This document shows, piece after piece, positions 61,023 to 64,000 of a stretch of DNA of 64,000 nucleotides (within the stretch, counting starts at the first letter, position 1; the number at the start of each line of letters is the position of its first letter). Below the pieces are notes generated by a model. It made no database searches. It was given only the letters and a program-made list of their open reading frames with translations, and had not been told where the DNA came from. The position numbers and the translations under genes are program-made. The DNA is taken from the NCBI GenBank assembly GCA_024233575.1, contig JACKPN010000006.1, positions 62,001 to 126,000 on the forward strand, written 5' to 3'. The DNA comes from Chlamydiales bacterium (GTDB lineage Bacteria; Chlamydiota; Chlamydiia; Chlamydiales; Criblamydiaceae).

Positions 61023-63110
61023 TCAGCCAACACGATCTTGCTTAAAAAAGTGTACAAGGCTGGCAAATTTTGAAATATATGGGCGCTGCTGCATATCAAC
61101 CGATGTTGTTACTATCTTCAAAGGTATTCTGATCTTTCCATCTTCAACAACTAACCCATACTCTTTCAGTTTCTGTTCGTTGACCGTTGTATCACTGCCG
61201 AGAGGATAGACGACAACTCGCTGATCAAGGTCGATATATAACGGTTCCCCATTAATTTTTTTAACTTTGCCATCGTTTTCTTCACCTCTGACCTTAAATT
61301 TTAATAGAAGTGTACCGCCGTCAGATTTAAATTCGCTTTCTTTAAGGTTGATCTTTTTTCTTCCGATATCATGCAATAAGTTATTGAAGTCGTGAACTTT
61401 GCCATTAATTAAACAAAGCGGCGTTCCGTTCTCTTTTTCGCAGTGACGTCGGGTGCTTACATCATCATCAATTACTTTTATAACCTGATCTGCTAATACA
61501 GAGGAACTTGCTACAAAATTCAATTCATAATCAGCTTGAGTGACCAAACTTTTATGGCCCAAATTACTGCTTCCCATAAATACATGGTTGTCTATAACGG
61601 TAACTTTCTTGTGCAAAGAGGTTTTTCTTGGAGTATTGTGATCTTGATTACCATATTCATAAAATTTAATATTGTCTCTCTTATCTTCATCTACCTTATC
61701 ACGAATACCTTCCCACATATGCCAACGGTTTCTATGACCAAATAGCTTATGACCGCCAGGACTATATTTCTCAGAACCATTCGTTACAATACGCAATTTA
61801 ACGCCTCGGTTGACAGCTTCGACAAAGGCTGCAGACAGTTCTTTGTCCGGATGAAAGTATAGTTGTGCGATATCGATACGATCTTTTGCACCACGAACCT
61901 TTTCTAAAATTTCTTGATAAAAAGGACGGGACGCATTCTCCGGTCCTGTTGCAAAAATTTGTATTTCTTCACAAGAGATCGGTTCATGAACTAGCTCTTC
62001 TTTTCCGTTAAGAACACGGAGATACTCATCGGAGTCCGAAGGTTTCATTTCTTCATCGATTTCGTTTAACCACTCTTTGTTATAGCGGTATTCTCCATCG
62101 GATACATGCTGTAGTCGGTTTAGTGTTTGCCAGTGTTTAGCAAGTTTGATCAGCTCCCGCCTTTCGATCTGTCCGCTTGTGAGAAACTCCTCCTCTTCGT
62201 TTTTAGGTCCAGAGTGCATCACTACGCTCATATCTCTAAATCCTCGAGGCAGGATGGCGTTCAAAAACATACTTCCATTATTGCTTTCATGTTTGGTACG
62301 ATCGCCTATGCCACGATGGTAAGCATATTTGTCTTCAAGACCATCACCGCCTTGCATGGTCAGAACACCACCATCGATCGACAAACCTTTTGTGTGATTT
62401 GTGACCCATAACTTTCTTATTCCTTGCATCATACGCACATCGTCGGTAGGAATGATCAAAAAGCGATCAGGAAACTCTGCTTCCAGCTTTGCAATACTTT
62501 TTTTGTTTTCTTCAGTAACGAATCTCGTTGAAGTCAATAAAACAACTTTTATCTTTTCATTTTCTTTTAACTTATCATGTAACAATTCAAGTACTTCATC
62601 AAAAGCTTTTCCGCCGCAGTAGTTACCTGATAAAATAATTTCTTTTTTTGCGGCCTGGATCAGGCGTTTTTTCCATTCAAAGGATTCCATAGAGTCTTGG
62701 CATACGATAAAGTTCGTTTCTGCGTTTTTGGTGACAAACTTCTCTTTCTGATCAGGGCAGTCCTTTTTCGTTACTTCGAAAGTATTATTTGTTAAAAATT
62801 CTTTTGTCAAAATAACTGCAAGAGCAACGGAAGCTGTTAAAACGACCACCACACCTAAACTTAGAGCTACGGCACCTAGAGCAACAGGGGTCACTGAAGC
62901 AAGGAGCAAAGCGCCGGCAGTAATTAAGGCCGCTCCAGTCAGGAACCCCATAGCTGTAGCTGCTATTCTTGAGATCAGTTGCACTTTACCCTTTGGATCT
63001 TCGGTACCAGTAATACGAGCAAAACCGTTATCTTGCTTATTTACCACAATCCGCCCTGTCTTTACCGGAAATCCGCCAGGAATATATCCATTATTGATTG
63101 AATTAGACAT
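61023..63110 (-). CDS. Phospholipase D-family protein with Inc-like membrane hairpin
   Basis: 695 residues from ATG 63110 (AAGGA upstream). An N-terminal region contains two adjacent hydrophobic helices (~40-60 'AATAMGFLTGAALITAGALLL' and ~65-95), the bilobed layout typical of chlamydial inclusion-membrane proteins. Two PLD half-sites follow, each with an HxKx4D motif: 'NHTKGLSIDGGVL' and 'LHKKVTVIDNHVFMGSSN'. Both catalytic His/Lys/Asp sets are intact, so phosphodiesterase activity is likely. Chlamydia carries several PLD-like proteins in its plasticity zone. The combination suggests a host-membrane-acting effector, by inference. Confidence 0.82.
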   Translation of the reverse strand: MSNSINNGYIPGGFPVKTGRIVVNKQDNGFARITGTEDPKGKVQLISRIAATAMGFLTGAALITAGALLLASVTPVALGAVALSLGVVVVLTASVALAVILTKEFLTNNTFEVTKKDCPDQKEKFVTKNAETNFIVCQDSMESFEWKKRLIQAAKKEIILSGNYCGGKAFDEVLELLHDKLKENEKIKVVLLTSTRFVTEENKKSIAKLEAEFPDRFLIIPTDDVRMMQGIRKLWVTNHTKGLSIDGGVLTMQGGDGLEDKYAYHRGIGDRTKHESNNGSMFLNAILPRGFRDMSVVMHSGPKNEEEEFLTSGQIERRELIKLAKHWQTLNRLQHVSDGEYRYNKEWLNEIDEEMKPSDSDEYLRVLNGKEELVHEPISCEEIQIFATGPENASRPFYQEILEKVRGAKDRIDIAQLYFHPDKELSAAFVEAVNRGVKLRIVTNGSEKYSPGGHKLFGHRNRWHMWEGIRDKVDEDKRDNIKFYEYGNQDHNTPRKTSLHKKVTVIDNHVFMGSSNLGHKSLVTQADYELNFVASSSVLADQVIKVIDDDVSTRRHCEKENGTPLCLINGKVHDFNNLLHDIGRKKINLKESEFKSDGGTLLLKFKVRGEENDGKVKKINGEPLYIDLDQRVVVYPLGSDTTVNEQKLKEYGLVVEDGKIRIPLKIVTTSVDMQQRPYISKFASLVHFFKQDRVG

Positions 63111-63254
63111 AAAAATCCTTTTTATCAAATGACAATATAAATAATTCACAATTAAAAGTAAATGTTATTAATAAAATCTTAACATATTCAATTTGATTTT
63201 GCTTTAGCAACTTCAAGCGCATGCTAATCCTGCAAAAAAAATCAAAATGGGGAT

Positions 63255-63308
63255 GCAAGGGGGCTTGCTCCCTTGCCTGGGGAGCGCGAGGGGCGGGTAG
63301 TCCCTCGC
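63255..63308. repeat. GC-rich double hairpin (REP-like)
   Basis: Two successive inverted repeats: GCAAGGG (63255-63261)/CCCTTGC (63270-63276) and GCGAGGG (63286-63292)/CCCTCGC (63302-63308). It is much more GC-rich than the flanking sequence. It lies immediately beyond the stop of the potassium-transporter gene in the 198-bp gap before the PLD gene, so it may act as a transcript-end structure or be a dispersed repeat. Confidence 0.6.
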
Positions 63309-64000
63309 CTAAGAGTGGCGTTTCCAGAATGCCGGCACTAAAACCGCCAAAACGGCAAAAAATTCTAAGCGCCCTAGAACCATGAGAAAGCATGAAAGGC
63401 AAAGGCCGAAATTGCTCAGAAAGGCGCAGGATTCCGTAGGCCCTGCCATGCGGAAGCCAATGCCGATATTATTGATCATGAGGGACGATAGGGATATTGC
63501 GCTTTCCGGATCGATGCCATCGCAGGTATAGAGGAGTGTACCTATTGCTGCGCAGGCGACGACGATGAGAAAGTAGCTCAGAACCCTGATTGCTGCAGTG
63601 GCGTCGATTTCGCTCTGTCCTAAGCGGAAGGAACGTACTGTTTCCGGTCTGAAGATCGACTCCACCTGATATTGCGCGACACGGAAGAGCATGAAGTGAC
63701 GCATGATTTTGATACCGCCCGCTGTTGATCCCGCCATGCCTCCCAGGTACATGACTATTAGCATAATCACCTGCGCTGCGTATGGCCAGATATCGTAATT
63801 AACCGTTGCAAACCCTGTCGTTGTTTGTGCCGACACAATCTGGAACGTTGCGAAACGTATTGCCTCGTGGGGAGTGAAGATTCCCGTTTGACCAGTGAGA
63901 AGCAGCTTCTCCGTTCCTGAAATATACCATGCCGTGAAGCCGCAACCGAGAAGCAAAAGGATGATGTAGATAATCAGTTCCGTATCATAGAGACGGTAGA
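63309..64000 (-). CDS. TrkH/KtrB-type potassium transporter, C-terminal part
   Basis: The frame is open to the right window edge, so the 5' part is missing; about 230 residues are visible. Selectivity-filter-like loops appear in 'QIVSAQTTTGFATVNYDIWP' (third pore loop) and 'SLMINNIGIGFRMAGPTESC' (fourth loop). 'YLGGMAGSTAGGIKIMR' and 'GRLEFFAVLAVLVPAFWK' are conserved family landmarks. TrkH/KtrB subunits import K+ with a cytoplasmic regulatory partner (TrkA/KtrA), which is not in the window. The start lies beyond 64000. Confidence 0.92.
   Translation of the reverse strand, partial: YRLYDTELIIYIILLLLGCGFTAWYISGTEKLLLTGQTGIFTPHEAIRFATFQIVSAQTTTGFATVNYDIWPYAAQVIMLIVMYLGGMAGSTAGGIKIMRHFMLFRVAQYQVESIFRPETVRSFRLGQSEIDATAAIRVLSYFLIVVACAAIGTLLYTCDGIDPESAISLSSLMINNIGIGFRMAGPTESCAFLSNFGLCLSCFLMVLGRLEFFAVLAVLVPAFWKRHS

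Noticed and set aside
63103..63402. Minus-strand frame with LPAPRAPQAREQAPLHPHF-like peptide
   Set aside because: It is a translation of the GC-rich double hairpin and overlaps the potassium-transporter 3' end; it is repeat sequence, not a gene.
1..64000. CRISPR arrays, tRNA, rRNA, prophage
   Set aside because: I saw no regularly spaced direct repeats, no TPsiC-like arm with a plausible cloverleaf, no rRNA-like conserved stretches and no phage structural genes. Short RNA genes could still have been missed by eye.

Overview
The window comes from a member of the Chlamydiae, most likely an environmental (Parachlamydiales-type) lineage. The main evidence is gene order that I recall as chlamydial: lpdA-lipA followed by type III secretion genes sctJ-K-L-R-S-T, and a type II secretion run gspD-E-F-G plus four minor pseudopilin-like genes. 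A suf operon, rpoN, Inc-like bilobed membrane proteins and an HKD phospholipase D fit the same picture. Codons often end in C or G, and base composition by eye is in the mid-40s % GC.

Layout. 1-8.7 kb (+): the 3' part of a Cys-rich lipoprotein gene, lipoamide dehydrogenase, lipoyl synthase, a HEAT-like protein, then the T3SS inner-ring lipoprotein and export gate. 8.7-11.3 kb (-): a small amino-acid island (YheO/DauR-type regulator, ornithine-cyclodeaminase-family dehydrogenase, PLP dehydratase) with a palindrome-embedded promoter. 11.3-17.7 kb (-): a Cys-rich membrane protein, then sufB-C-D-S followed by Sua5/TsaC. 17.8-19.4 kb (+): AT-rich hypothetical genes with a duplicated upstream element. 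19.4-23.4 kb (-): moxR, DUF58, a BatD-like gene and mgtE. 23.4-27.5 kb: a hypothetical gene, beta-carbonic anhydrase, an outer-membrane barrel and a PhoR-like histidine kinase.

27.6-42.9 kb is the most unusual part: an exosortase/PEP-CTERM and exopolysaccharide locus. It holds two membrane-anchored TPR proteins, an exosortase with a Cys/Arg/His triad, a small membrane protein, an EpsI-like protein, a GT2 glycosyltransferase, a PEP-CTERM substrate with a DUF4114-like region, a WecG/TagA-STAS-STAS fusion, a nucleotidyltransferase/hexapeptide/sugar-transferase fusion, a second sugar transferase, and a REC-PP2C-HATPase-STAS regulator. The substrate gene has a consensus-matching sigma-54 (-24/-12) promoter, and rpoN lies directly beyond the locus at 43.2 kb. 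I infer that sigma-54 controls the sorted surface protein and that STAS partner switching may tune polysaccharide assembly.

43-48.6 kb: rpoN, hypothetical genes, a short protein with three mitochondrial-carrier-like repeats, a VOC protein, and small palindromic repeats. 48.7-59.6 kb (-): the type II secretion locus, carrying a MITE-like insertion between gspF and gspG. From about 54.4 to 60.7 kb the gspE 5' end, gspD, a CT573-position gene and a 2OG-Fe(II) oxygenase gene are broken by many small frameshifts, some at A-runs. These may be sequencing errors or real decay. 61-64 kb (-): a PLD-family protein and the C-terminal part of a TrkH/KtrB-type potassium transporter. I saw no rRNA, tRNA, CRISPR array or phage genes.
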